Assembly (NCBI GenBank): GCA_964035575.1
Contig: OZ037923.1
Location: 1 to 64,000, forward strand
Direction of reading: 5' to 3'
DNA length: 64,000 nucleotides
Source of the DNA: Rhynchopus sp. YZ270_cl-10
Lineage: Eukaryota > Euglenozoa > Diplonemea > Diplonemida > Diplonemidae
The notes beneath the pieces were generated by a model. It did no database searches, was not told the origin of the DNA, and saw only the letters and a program-made list of their open reading frames with translations. Positions 21,401 through 29,867 of the stretch are shown one piece after another; the stretch's first letter is position 1; each line of letters opens with the position of its first letter. The position numbers and the translations under genes are program-made.

Positions 21401-24400
21401 CAGCACTGATCTCAAGCCCCGTCCCCTCCTTGCTGCGCATCGCAAAGTTGCTGTCCTCGCTGTCCGCCTCCCACCGCAGCACCCCCAGCACCGACACCTT
21501 CTTGTTGTTGTCCAGCGACCCCTCAAGCGCCAGCGTCGCGTCCCCACCAAACAGCGGCACACTCATCGGTGTCGTCGTCGCCACAGACACCGCCACCCCG
21601 CCGTTCTCGACCTGCACAGACACCACTGCACCCGACAAACCAAGGTCACCCAGTCCAGGGAACACATCAGGGAAGGTGTCCCCTGTGATTGCGGCGTACA
21701 TCCCTGCCAGCGTCATGTGTGCCACGTGTCCAGACACGCCCATGGAGAACGTGGCAGGTGGCGGTGTTGTCGTCTTCGCCAGGGTTGCCTGCAGGTTGCT
21801 CAGTGTCGGTGTGTCGGCATCACTGCCACCACGTGCAGGTGTGTACAGTGCACCCACAAGGTCGCGCACCTTGATAGCACCGTCGACGCTGCCTGCCAGC
21901 GAGTACCCCTCCTTCGCGTACTCCCCAGAGATCGTCAGCGTCACTGTGTCCGTCACCTTCAGTTCCCCTGCCGCAGTCAGCGACACGCCACCCCCGCCAC
22001 GTCGCAGCGTCACCGACAGCGCCAGTGTGTCCACAGTCAGCTCCCCAATCCCCACGTTCGCTGTCGTCCCAACAAAGCTGATCTCCTCAGGTGTGATGGT
22101 GATGACCAGGTCCACCGCAACCCCCTCCAGCGTCGCAGCACCGTGCACAGTCACCCCCTTCGTGCAGCGTGCGTCCGCCTCGAACGTGCACACAGACAGC
22201 TCCAGCGTCGTCAGTGTCAGGTCCGGCATGTCGCTCGGCACTGTGAACACGCTCCCGCCAGTCAGCTCAGCACCAAGCGCCACAATGTCCTCAAGCGTCA
22301 CGTCGCTGATCCCTGCCTGCAGGAACACACTCCCGGCCTCGTACTCACCCTCAACCCACAGCGACACAGAGGACAGGGCCAACGAAGCCGACAGCTGCAC
22401 CACAGCAGGCACACCGCCCCCAAGCGAGAACGCGAGATGCGCCTTCTTCAGCACAATCGTGTCCGTCACCGCAAAGTCTGCCACTGTCGTCGACACACTC
22501 AGGCGGCTCTTGTCCATCTGCACGCGCACTGCAACTGTCGCACCGTCCGGTGTGGCTGCCGTCCCCCACAGCTGCACACCCGACGAGCAGGACTGGCCGC
22601 TTGAAAAGATATGTCCGTTAGGTGGGCACACCGACATCCCAAGCGACGTGATTGTCATGTCCGGCATCTCAGCAGGGATGCTCAGCCCTGTCGTGCCTGT
22701 CTGAGCCTCGAACCAGGCAGCAACGTCCGCCAGTTGCAGGTCGCACGTTGCCTCACCGCGCACCGCGACGCCGTCTGTGGTGGAGTACTCCCCTGCCAGC
22801 TCGATGTTGCACAGATCCAGCGACACCTGCATCTCCGCCGCTGTGAACGGCAGGTCGAACTGCAGCGACGCCTTCGTCACCGTCACGTCGATCCCGAAGG
22901 GGTGCACCCAGTTCTGCACCTCGACCCAAAAGCTGCCAGCACCTCCATGCACCATGCCGTGCACAGCCACCCACACCACGTCCTCCTGTGCTGTGCCCCA
23001 GCGCAGCCACCCCCGTGCGCCGAAGGTGGGGGTCAAGTCTTTTCTCCCATCCGCCGAGGTGAAGACATTGACACCCACCCACATGCCGTCCATGAACAGG
23101 GACACGTCGCCCACAGAGAAGAGCGCCAGCGGGCTTGGCAGCGGCAGTGGTGCACGGAGACGCAGGTAGGCGTCGAAGTTGAGCCCTGCGAGGCTGTACC
23201 ACCCCGCCACAGGCGTGGTCACGTCCACTGCACTCAGGAACTGCGACCCCACATTTGCCGCCAGCCCAGGCACAAAGGCAAACGAGTCCGCAAGCCCGAC
23301 AACAGTGAACGACAGGAACACCTCAGTCGTGCCCTCAGCGTCACGCATCACCAGCAGACGCTGCTCCGAGAACGTCAGCCCAGGCAGCACAGGCAGGAGC
23401 GACTCTGTCCCCTGTGCACGGAACACCGCAAAGTAGTGCTCGTCCCCAGGCACCACCAGCGCGTGCATTGTCAGCGCCACGTCCCCCGTCGCCAGCGTCG
23501 CCACAGCAGCGCCAGTGTACGCCTCCACCGCAGGCACTGCGAACGTTGCGTCCATCTCCGGGAACAGCAGCGCCATCGTTGCGTACTCTGCAGCAAAGTC
23601 GGCCCTGGCCACAGCGGACAGCGGCGTCAGCGACTTCAGCCCCAGCGCATCCTGCAGCAACGTGTCTGTTGACAGCACAGCCGCAGCACGGCAGTTCCTT
23701 TTCCTTTTCTGTTTCTGCTGCGTGATGTCCTGCTGCGGGGACGATGGAGAAGAAGAGTAGAGAGGCGAGATGTCAGCGCGTTTACCCCCCGTGCGGCGGC
23801 GGGGCGGAGTGCGTTCCACAGGAGGCTCGTGTACGTGCCTGAAATAGTTGTACACATACACATTCAGCATGACAGCGGGGCGCAGCGTTCCCATCAAATC
23901 AAACGTCTGCTTCCCAAGCAACTCATTCCCAGCAACAACCCAGTAATCAAGCAGCTTTGGGGCAAAGAGTGGAACTTCGTCCGTCTTTGTGTCCGTCACC
24001 TCCGTGAAGAGCTTGCGCGTTTGCTTTGAAATTTTTTTATCCTTGTATTTGAATGACTGGGAGAGGAGAGTTTCGAAGGTGATCATATGCGAATTCGCGT
24101 GGGTCGTCCCGAGCATCAGGTTCTTCGGGTCGTCAGTCCGCCTCCCAGCAAGGCTGTGTCCCACTCTGTGCAGCCACTCGTAGTTCTGATTCAATGCTGC
24201 TCCATTCTTACTGCAAGCTGCTGCCACTTCTCTGGCGGAGGGCCCCCCCATTGTTTTATGGGTGCTGATCCTCTTCGCACCCTTCTTGCCCACAAGTCTC
24301 AGTTTCTTAATGTGTTTCTCGCGTTCATCCTTAGATTCGACTAGGCTGTTGATCCCCTGTACCCTGTCTTCGCAGCGGGCGAAGTCCATTACGTCTGCTT

Positions 24401-25802
24401 CCGGAGTGTCTTTGAAGGGTTTTTTGCGGTACTTCGCTGTGATATCCTCCTTCTGGTAGATGTAAAATTTAGTGCCCATGAAGACCAACACCCAGCCTTC
24501 CGCGGACTCTTCCTCGGAGGGGTATTCAATGAGGTCCGAGTTATAACCGACGTGTTTTCCAATAATCTCCTTCATGTCGTCCTGAAATTTCTCCTTCTCG
24601 CTCTTCTCCATAAAGAGGTCGACTCTAATAACGGCATCGGATGCAAAGCGCCCAAAGGGGTTGTAGGACCCACCTCCAGACGAAGAGGGGATGTCCTCTG
24701 GGAACGTGTTGAGGATGTGCTCGTAGACGTTGGTAGGGAGAGTGTTAGCCAGGTCTGTGTTCACAAATTGTGGTTTCGAGTCGGCGTGAGATTTAAATGG
24801 AATGTTCCGGATGTACGGAATATCGAACAGACCATCGGCCTCCCAATATGTGACTGGGAATCGGCCAAGTTGGTCAGCTGAGACGCCCTTTTGCCCTTTT
24901 GTCCGCGCTTCCGCAAGCTTCGCAAGTGCATGGAGTGAAATGAAGTACTTTTCAGTCTTGAAGTAAATGTTTTTTGTAGTCACATCTTCGAAGACAGGCG
25001 TCATGATACGGTCAGGGTCATCAGTCGTGAACATCTCTTCGAAGTTCTGGTCTCCCCGTGGTTCAATCGAGATGGAGCTCGTGGCCGTGCCCCCTTGATG
25101 CTTCGTCCACGTGGCCTGAATCGTCCGTGTTATAGGATCAGAACCCTCTCCAGGTATGAAGGCAATCCCGACCCTTTCGAAGAATACGTTCGCCTCAATT
25201 TTATTAAACAAATAGAAGCTGTTTTCTCCTGCTTTTATTCGTTTGATTGTGTACCTACCAAAACCAGAGCCTACCCATAGGTCGTCCCCATCCTGAGAAT
25301 TTAACATGCTGAAGTGTATCCTTCCTTTTGGGATGTACTTGGTGCCCACACCAGTAAATATCGGGTTTAGAATTGTCGTGGTCTCGCCGTTGCGAAACGT
25401 GGGTCTATCAGTTGGGATAAGATTTTTTGAGACTTCGTTGATTGCAGCCACATATGCCTTCACCTTATCGTTCTCTAGTAGCACTGCGTTTTCCTCGGCA
25501 GAGCCTCCCTGCATGGAACGAGGTGCAATGCACAAACCCATTGGTACGTAGCAGTCGCCTTTCGGAAGACGGACGGTGAAGCCTTTCTTATTGTTCTCAT
25601 ACTGTTTGTAAGAATCTGAGCACACAGAAGTACACGACTGTGGTTGGGTTCTTGGATTCCACTTGCAGCTCTGAAGCCCAGCAAACGGGGTATTCAAGCA
25701 TTCCTCCTCTTTAGTTAAGAGCTCGCACCCAGCATTCGTCCGGTCATTATCAAAAATCTTGCAATTGATTGCCAACGAAAGGCACGCAAGCAGCGGTAAC
25801 AT
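15450..25802 (-). CDS. Giant secreted adhesin-like protein with Ig/HYR-like repeats
   Basis: About 3,450 residues in one exon. The start is ATG at 25,802, which gives a short hydrophobic signal peptide (MLPLLACLSLAINC). Residues about 15-660 form a Cys-containing region unique to this family, with HRVGHSL (545-551) and NLMLGTTHANSHM (561-573), a His/Asn pattern that recalls His-Me nucleases but is unproven. A basic QKQKRKRN stretch near 696-703 looks like a furin-type cleavage site. About 705-1,860 is beta-rich with recurring ~150-residue units (DMPDLTLTTLELSVC and relatives). About 1,858-1,892 is an Ala/Lys/Gly amphipathic helix. About 2,250-3,110 holds HYR/Ig-like repeats (WTAGDRCGNEATFTQKV, WTTEDRCGSADSW). 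A His/Trp-rich patch lies near 3,342-3,372. There is no C-terminal membrane anchor. Likely secreted or cell-wall-associated adhesion or matrix protein; exact role unknown. Confidence 0.85.
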   Translation of the reverse strand: MLPLLACLSLAINCKIFDNDRTNAGCELLTKEEECLNTPFAGLQSCKWNPRTQPQSCTSVCSDSYKQYENNKKGFTVRLPKGDCYVPMGLCIAPRSMQGGSAEENAVLLENDKVKAYVAAINEVSKNLIPTDRPTFRNGETTTILNPIFTGVGTKYIPKGRIHFSMLNSQDGDDLWVGSGFGRYTIKRIKAGENSFYLFNKIEANVFFERVGIAFIPGEGSDPITRTIQATWTKHQGGTATSSISIEPRGDQNFEEMFTTDDPDRIMTPVFEDVTTKNIYFKTEKYFISLHALAKLAEARTKGQKGVSADQLGRFPVTYWEADGLFDIPYIRNIPFKSHADSKPQFVNTDLANTLPTNVYEHILNTFPEDIPSSSGGGSYNPFGRFASDAVIRVDLFMEKSEKEKFQDDMKEIIGKHVGYNSDLIEYPSEEESAEGWVLVFMGTKFYIYQKEDITAKYRKKPFKDTPEADVMDFARCEDRVQGINSLVESKDEREKHIKKLRLVGKKGAKRISTHKTMGGPSAREVAAACSKNGAALNQNYEWLHRVGHSLAGRRTDDPKNLMLGTTHANSHMITFETLLSQSFKYKDKKISKQTRKLFTEVTDTKTDEVPLFAPKLLDYWVVAGNELLGKQTFDLMGTLRPAVMLNVYVYNYFRHVHEPPVERTPPRRRTGGKRADISPLYSSSPSSPQQDITQQKQKRKRNCRAAAVLSTDTLLQDALGLKSLTPLSAVARADFAAEYATMALLFPEMDATFAVPAVEAYTGAAVATLATGDVALTMHALVVPGDEHYFAVFRAQGTESLLPVLPGLTFSEQRLLVMRDAEGTTEVFLSFTVVGLADSFAFVPGLAANVGSQFLSAVDVTTPVAGWYSLAGLNFDAYLRLRAPLPLPSPLALFSVGDVSLFMDGMWVGVNVFTSADGRKDLTPTFGARGWLRWGTAQEDVVWVAVHGMVHGGAGSFWVEVQNWVHPFGIDVTVTKASLQFDLPFTAAEMQVSLDLCNIELAGEYSTTDGVAVRGEATCDLQLADVAAWFEAQTGTTGLSIPAEMPDMTITSLGMSVCPPNGHIFSSGQSCSSGVQLWGTAATPDGATVAVRVQMDKSRLSVSTTVADFAVTDTIVLKKAHLAFSLGGGVPAVVQLSASLALSSVSLWVEGEYEAGSVFLQAGISDVTLEDIVALGAELTGGSVFTVPSDMPDLTLTTLELSVCTFEADARCTKGVTVHGAATLEGVAVDLVITITPEEISFVGTTANVGIGELTVDTLALSVTLRRGGGGVSLTAAGELKVTDTVTLTISGEYAKEGYSLAGSVDGAIKVRDLVGALYTPARGGSDADTPTLSNLQATLAKTTTPPPATFSMGVSGHVAHMTLAGMYAAITGDTFPDVFPGLGDLGLSGAVVSVQVENGGVAVSVATTTPMSVPLFGGDATLALEGSLDNNKKVSVLGVLRWEADSEDSNFAMRSKEGTGLEISAGWRDGAVGVKARLPLMICIHDCSKPQAQKQIVYIIGELGIEMSGQDVLLGGSLEMQGKLTKLFGVPILHVADVLVAIKVELRMRRVDEVKLAGKLELGTMDNCAVATSTRCIRAEGRLEIYTSAPQNNLVELKINSLTLGNMWDVAGDWITVLRSIPMPSVLRDLGIQYLEKPGLVCPDQHNEECFALVRYQASEGLRLRGQINFFFGLKLGLDIEVGASKFYLKTVLQDVTLLGIFKIKDAMFEVTDAPSFKLKGSLSVPVLSLSASVDGTIDSHGIDIVAELNFFGVVKPRVDVSIPFGVGSARLAISDFSVGVVSINDVVVASDLAKREVLLKADVSFMYFARLSVSVAVSDEKIAFTAKVKTPVFNVGCTATGSRGGGFSLSFSFEFVLLENLVKAAKAVGKAVVAIGKGIAKAAKAVVNFIGGLFGKKEVFDTPAQRTTCTDYRKATNIWHSIIYDFREEADIDTEPHAFLQRMRDHPHHNSYIELARAMHTPEYREMMLPPNGRQRNEYFTGKPHSFSPPVSVVPLFPAFYCHGVTWDTVYGCQVWQYNGENENDYLDLTTAHTEDDYPLNGNPPRSWITCMEDDARRYKLMYDRAVLMAEHKTQMQGFTNKAREQAGGLMDLANSMNPDLEQFTPKGMPTTYATTGMHHTSTSSSSRDAEVAAAVNTFGPAENLGIQATVRVLTDQGHLADQLVHVGGVFDLHNWADMERTITEAESLIADKMWEVVHKGKAVLQDLKDSIPPGNPTLVDTIDTILTETTAEVEEIAVTELPPLPLTVSATDTVTIVTAGTPDELSGDASIASFVAATEAKLVVSHDVARCGSVTKTHTVGEVPAFAVAGQPTCGSVYLRVEWAVSDTCGQTASVEQFVVVGPAYTDATGWASTPAQRVDFTMASFVDVAAGAPATHTHVAVGAYRRTLAYRVTMEESVATLVPGTCEWRYTRTWSAVLTTSEGGHCRAPAVLRFTQEVVVANDVAWFSPAVVVPSVTLLYDHRVLPTVQFAAPDLLAAVQPVYTAAQAAKGMRYTYDLSHTDVLDDPVVGPLTRTWTVATPQCTPSLPAVVLTQRVSIVFPEPELGPAVPQTFGCGETQVHTKPHVTSMVDVCGPVTVRIVGTAARSNPDPLVPSLCGSRDETASWQAFHRAACGGVGSSVVSQLVTVVPQFAHAPADVTVQTTSALAPASTGGAAVQSGACATPLAVSYADTASADGTCGHWTVRRVWTLAPTGVPTPPGCVPLTHLQHIHVEDLEAPVWTHTPDAAVVVPFFENWRAAHPVPRAAETPHADMAALGIGVSHPTYLTSEDTVVRPWMHYAVEGTCRERGLATLHRTWTAGDRCGNEATFTQKVMLQHPPAALTSTQVWDAGAGLLAYAAGVDQAPSVCHAGKLVSTAGAYDALDGLQQAEEPACDVWDAHGCRLLSAHMGADVVSVHQVRPEFATFPPNATTYTNSTLDAYDVAGGLGYPTGEAYCATPFHIWHRDEAPVLVACGVWTINRVWKVQPHYQDCGTGDDYPASLTRERVQVITVHDVFAPQFASTPEAEVSVAFLNDYGPSVAGVPTVVDVATHADMAALNLTSYRINLTFADTVAFSAAGAAGCTDGLAVVERTWTTEDRCGSADSWRQTIRIEHPRRDGVGGGDVDEESMGVMGHVSGFKVFSVGDVSTVDVAAGNGAVGTLGDVVLRRSVFGPATAERPKYAALPENATEQCRAVANLTDVVDEIAEFSDSLLMLPANLCTGPKLVECVRPELTTSCSVVANTTAPLAEAVVDDADNLTLVGEGQVYNFFTIDVDTWLVKQKVERRSWWDGTWWGHIYYEDIPIQKPFMRVRAGGFVFVNVVYEDVHGYENTLRDTLFEEESLGPDFVLFNMKQLCSSGIHAHCYHHRWHGYWWHHLTWAHLHYTFASLRYGHHSNHLNLVNVSLPGTLLTQDSYVSVSIVDSEVFGQVVSAGKRLALATTHFHCNLFVANAVCNSTCSTDVK

Positions 25803-25960
25803 CACTGCCGAACACCCCCTTCGTTATCTTTTTTCAAATACAGAATTATTAAAAAGTGTGGGCTTTTTCTATTCGGGGGGCAATTTTGATCTGTTTTGTG
25901 AGAGGAATGCAAGGAGGGGTGGCAATGGGAAGGGTGTGTGGTGGTGTTTGAAAGTGCAGG
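25803..25960 (-). promoter_or_regulatory. Upstream region of the giant-protein gene
   Basis: Shares ordered blocks with 12,341-12,490 upstream of the decayed paralogue. AG lies two bases before the ATG, inside GTGTTCGGCAGTGATG, which could be a splice acceptor. Conservation outside the coding part suggests promoter or leader function, or recent duplication. Confidence 0.55.
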
Positions 25961-26256
25961 TCACTGGCGAGGTTGCGTAATGCAAGCGCTAGAGAAAGCC
26001 GCAGTGGAACGGCGCGGTCCATTGCCAACCCACTTCAATGGCTTGAAGATAGAAATGTGCATGAAAGTTTTTAAGTTTAAAAAACGCGGTTCTCTTTTTT
26101 TGTCTCTTTTTCATCTTTGTTGTGGGTAAGGAACAACAAGTCTCGTTGTGTCGAGTGTCGTGTCAGGATTCTCACTCTTCTAATTCTCAAAGGGGATAGG
26201 GGGTAAGAAAAGCATCAGCACATTACTGTAATGCAAACTTGAAAGAAGAGAAGTTT

Positions 26257-26293
26257 CTAAGATGACCCTAAGCCTCTCGCTCACCTTGATCAC
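26257..26293. repeat. Repeat A copy
   Basis: AAGATGACCCTAAGCCTCTCG followed directly by CTCACCTTGATCAC. The 5' TAAG arm is present and the 3' arm is lost. Located upstream of the giant-protein gene. Confidence 0.65.
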
Positions 26294-26889
26294 ATTCGTT
26301 ATCGCGCAGCTGAATCGCATCAGCTGCGCTGGGTTTCCACAAGTTAGTTGCTAGGGATGATGTCATTTCACCAGCCGGAGTTAGTAATTTTAGCACGTAC
26401 GACGTAGTGTTCCAGCATGAGCATGGTGGGTGTAAAGAAAAAGATGTATGCAAAGCACCTCCCATGTCGAAACCCCTCCCACGCCGTGGACGCAGGCCTA
26501 CACACGGTCGTATAGGATTGTGGTTAAAGGAGAAAAGGCGGTGAAACGAAAATATGAAAAATGGTTCTCAAAAAGTAGGTGGTACAAAAAGATAAAACGC
26601 TGGTTCTATCCATTTCTCTAGGTGGTCAGTGGGAAGAATGAAAAAAGTGGTTAAAAAAAAACAAAACAATTGGTTGGTTCTCCGGATTGCTTTGACTTTG
26701 GAGTGTTCATTGCAAAAGGTTAGATTCATATGCTTCAGTTCACAGAATTGGAGAGGGTCAACACATGCACCCTTTCTTTTTCAAAAGATGCAAAAGATGC
26801 AATAGATAAACAAAATTGCTTTAAACTTTGCTGAGTATCTAGACTTACTGTCTTCCGTCTCTTTGTACACGAAATAAAAAAAAGTAGAT

Positions 26890-27000
26890 GGTGCTCCTGA
26901 AATAAAAAATACCAAGTACGCAATATAGGGTATCCCTGTACTTTTTTTTTCGTGCACAAAGTGCGCAACAAGTACGCAAAATGGGGTTTTCAGGAGCACC
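26890..27000. repeat. Short element bounded by 13-bp inverted repeats
   Basis: GGTGCTCCTGAAA (26,890-26,902) is perfectly inverted at 26,988-27,000. The interior has AAGTACGCAA twice in direct orientation. Length 111 bases and no coding capacity, so it resembles a small non-autonomous DNA element. It directly abuts repeat B. Confidence 0.6.
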
Positions 27001-27003
27001 AGT

Positions 27004-27110
27004 AGTTGAAATACAAAGCCCTCTCGTTACAGTGTACCTTGGTACATCGGCTGTACAGGGGGTGGACACCCAACCATGCAGTCCTACAATCCATTTCGTG
27101 GTTTACATCA
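27004..27110. repeat. Repeat B, fullest copy
   Basis: Runs from TTGAAATACAAAGCCCTCTCG through ACAGTGTACC, TACATCGGCTGTAC, GTGGACACCCAACCATGC and CATTTCGTGGTTTACATC. Seven other copies or part-copies occur in the window, all in this orientation. Confidence 0.8.
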
Positions 27111-27440
27111 TAAAAATGGGGTAAAAAAGTTAATTTCTGGTTTCGGTGGTCTGCTGCCCTGTGACTGCGCTCATCAGAAGGAGCCAGGGCCATTTGGGGA
27201 AAACAAAGGGGGATTGGGGATGGGGAAAGCTTTTGAGTTAGATCTAAAAAAAAGGCAGACAGTTTTAACAAAATAGTTACAATGAACTACCAGAACAAAT
27301 TGGAGAAGAATTGGCACAAAATTTTGAACCTATTACAAAAGTCCAACATTATCACAACCACGGTAGACTCCATAACATAAAAAGGATAAAAGATAAGCGA
27401 AGAGCTCACCGAAAAATGTTCCGGACAAAAAATTCTTTTT

Positions 27441-27496
27441 TTGACTCGAATACAAAGCCCTCTCATACACCCCTGACAGTGTACCTTTGGGTACAG
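27441..27496. repeat. Repeat B, 5' part
   Basis: TTGACTCGAATACAAAGCCC, then CTCTCATAC and ACAGTGTACCTTTGGGTAC. The second half of the repeat is missing. Confidence 0.65.
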
Positions 27497-27635
27497 TTCC
27501 ACTTTGTTTGTGAGAGGGTTGGGAAGAAAAAAACAAGAAAATTAAATTGAACAAAGTGGTGCAGACCCCGACCAAAGGCCTGAATCTTTGCTGGACACCC
27601 TCTCCTGTTGTGCCAAAAAAAATGCAAAAATATTG

Positions 27636-29744
27636 CTACTTCCGTACCCTCCTTGTGGAAGGCTTTGCATAGCCTGGTGGGCGCGTCTTCTTGCCCTTGA
27701 TGGCTCTCAATGCTGGAAAGTCGTATGCTTCTAAAGCCATGCAACGTTCAAGGTAATTGCTGCCTATGCGTGTGACAGCACTCAAGGCTGCAAAGTCGAT
27801 TGACATCAACGCAGTGCATCCCGACAAGAAGGAGCTCCCAAGAGTCGTGACGCTGCTCAAACCTGCAAAGTCGATGGCGGTCAACGACGTGCATTGGAGG
27901 AGGAAATAATTTCCAACGTTCGTTAGTCTGCTCAATGCTGCAAAGTTGATCTCGGTCAGCGCCGTGCAACGTGATAAGAATTTGTCCCCAACGCTCGTGA
28001 CATTGCTAAAACCTGCAAAATCGAGTTTGGTCAGCGCAGTGCATCCGGATAAGAAGGAGCTCCCCAGGCTTGTGACGCTGCTCAAACCTGCAAAATCGAT
28101 GGCGGTCAACTTCGTGCATTGGTAGAGGAAGTAATTTCCTACGCTCGTTACGCTGCTTAATCCAACGAAGTTGATTGAGGTCAACGCTGTGCAATCTGAC
28201 AAGAAAGAGTTCCCAACGCTCGTGACGCTGCTCAGTGCTGCAAAATCGATTGAGATCAACGACGTGCAATCCGCTAAGAAGGAGCTCCCCAGGCTTGTGA
28301 CGCTGTTCAAACCTGCAAAGTCGATTGCGGTAAGCTCCTTGCACTGGTAGAGGAAATCTTTTCCTACAGTAGTTACGCCTCTCAATGCTGCAAAGTTGAT
28401 CGCGTGCAGCGCCGTGCAACGCGACAAGAAAGAGTCCCCAACGCTCGTGACATTGTTCAAACCTGCAAAGTCGAGTTTGGTAAGCGCAGTACAACTTGAC
28501 AAGAAGTAGCTCCCCAGGCTTGTGACGCTGCTCAAACCTGAAAAATTGATTGCGGTCAACGCCGTGCATTGGTGGAGGAAATGCTTCCCAACGCTTGTAA
28601 GTCTGCTCAAACCTGCAAAGTCGATTGAAGTTAACGAAGTGCAACCTGATAAAAACTCGTCCCCAACGCTCGTTACATTGCTCAAACCTGAAAAATCTAT
28701 CGAGGTCAACGCCCTGCAGCCGGATAAAAACTCATCCTCGAGACTCGTGACACTGCTCAAACCTGCAAAGTTGATGGCTTCTAAAGACTTACATCCGCTC
28801 AGGAAGCCACACTGCAGCACTGTAACGTTTTTTAGTGCTGCGACGTCGAAGGTTTTCAATGCAGTGCAGTCCGAGAGAAAGTGGTCCCCAACCTGCAGAA
28901 GGCTGTGCAGACCTGAGAGGTCGACTGTCTCCAACGCCCTGCAGTTGCAGAGGAAGCTGGAGCCAATCTGCGTAACGTTCTTCAGCGCTGAGATGTTGAT
29001 TGCCTTGAACCTGCATCCTACCAGGAAGAGGTCCCCCAGCTTTGTGAGGCTCTTCAGTCCTGAAAGGTCGATTGTGGCCATTGTGCAGTAGGAGAGGAAG
29101 TAGCTCCCAACAGACGTGACGTGGCCGAGCCCTGAAAGATTGATTGTTTTCAACGAACTGCATTTGGCCAAGAACTGCTCGCCGATGTGCGTGACGCTGC
29201 TGAGTCCTGAAAGGTCGATTGTTTCCAACCCACAGCAGCCCTCCAGGAACTGCTCGCCTATATGCGTGACATTGCTCAACCCCGACAAATCAATTGATAC
29301 CAACGATAAGCACCGATACAAGAATCGGTCCCCGATCGCAGTTACGACCACTGGGGTGTTGAGATCAAAGCTGCTTAATGCTGTATTTGCCAGGAACCCA
29401 TACGGAATCGCAGTCGCAACCTCTGCCTGCAGGAGCAAGACGGCCACCTTCGGATCCCGCACCAACTTCAACCTTGCGGCAGTGATGTCAGTCTCGCCCA
29501 ATGCGTGAAGATCTGCAATGGATTTGTACTTAAGAGTCTGCGTCAATACGACAATGTCGCCAGCACTCAGCGCTGTGATGTTGATGTCCTCTCCTTCGCT
29601 CCCCCCTTCGAGACACATGTGAAAGCTGTCTTCAGCAAACCCCGCTGCAGTTGCCACCTTCCGACAAAGGTCCTTCGCTGTGTCATCCACGTCCACATCG
29701 ATGAAGTACGTCTCACCATCAAACCCTTCGACGTTGAGTTCCAT
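27636..29744 (-). CDS. Ubiquitin-like / BspA-type leucine-rich-repeat protein
   Basis: 702 residues, one exon, ATG start at 29,744. Residues about 1-71 look like a ubiquitin fold (MELNVEGFDGETYFIDVDV..., ending in GDIVVLTQ). From about 125 to 680 come some 22 leucine-rich repeats of 23-24 residues with the pattern C-x2-L-x2-IDFAGLSSVTSVGxxFLSG, the LRR_5/BspA type common in bacteria and some protists. The C-terminus is short and basic (STRRVRK). There is no signal peptide or membrane segment, so it is probably cytoplasmic, unlike secreted BspA proteins. LRRs suggest protein binding; the ubiquitin-like head suggests a link to ubiquitin pathways (inference). Its closest relative is the broken copy at 36,167-37,418. 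Confidence 0.85.
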   Translation of the reverse strand: MELNVEGFDGETYFIDVDVDDTAKDLCRKVATAAGFAEDSFHMCLEGGSEGEDINITALSAGDIVVLTQTLKYKSIADLHALGETDITAARLKLVRDPKVAVLLLQAEVATAIPYGFLANTALSSFDLNTPVVVTAIGDRFLYRCLSLVSIDLSGLSNVTHIGEQFLEGCCGLETIDLSGLSSVTHIGEQFLAKCSSLKTINLSGLGHVTSVGSYFLSYCTMATIDLSGLKSLTKLGDLFLVGCRFKAINISALKNVTQIGSSFLCNCRALETVDLSGLHSLLQVGDHFLSDCTALKTFDVAALKNVTVLQCGFLSGCKSLEAINFAGLSSVTSLEDEFLSGCRALTSIDFSGLSNVTSVGDEFLSGCTSLTSIDFAGLSRLTSVGKHFLHQCTALTAINFSGLSSVTSLGSYFLSSCTALTKLDFAGLNNVTSVGDSFLSRCTALHAINFAALRGVTTVGKDFLYQCKELTAIDFAGLNSVTSLGSSFLADCTSLISIDFAALSSVTSVGNSFLSDCTALTSINFVGLSSVTSVGNYFLYQCTKLTAIDFAGLSSVTSLGSSFLSGCTALTKLDFAGFSNVTSVGDKFLSRCTALTEINFAALSRLTNVGNYFLLQCTSLTAIDFAGLSSVTTLGSSFLSGCTALMSIDFAALSAVTRIGSNYLERCMALEAYDFPALRAIKGKKTRPPGYAKPSTRRVRK

Positions 29745-29867
29745 TTGACGTTTTGTGTGTTTTTCTGATTAACCTGGATTGGATTTATACTGCGACAAAA
29801 GGGGTTCAAGGAGGGGATGTGGAACAAAAAGTGGTGATGTGGTTAACTCTTTTCTATTCTGTACGTT

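Noticed and set aside
20826-22604. Long + strand open frame of about 590 residues
   Set aside because: Same reason: antisense shadow of the giant gene, with no start context or family features.
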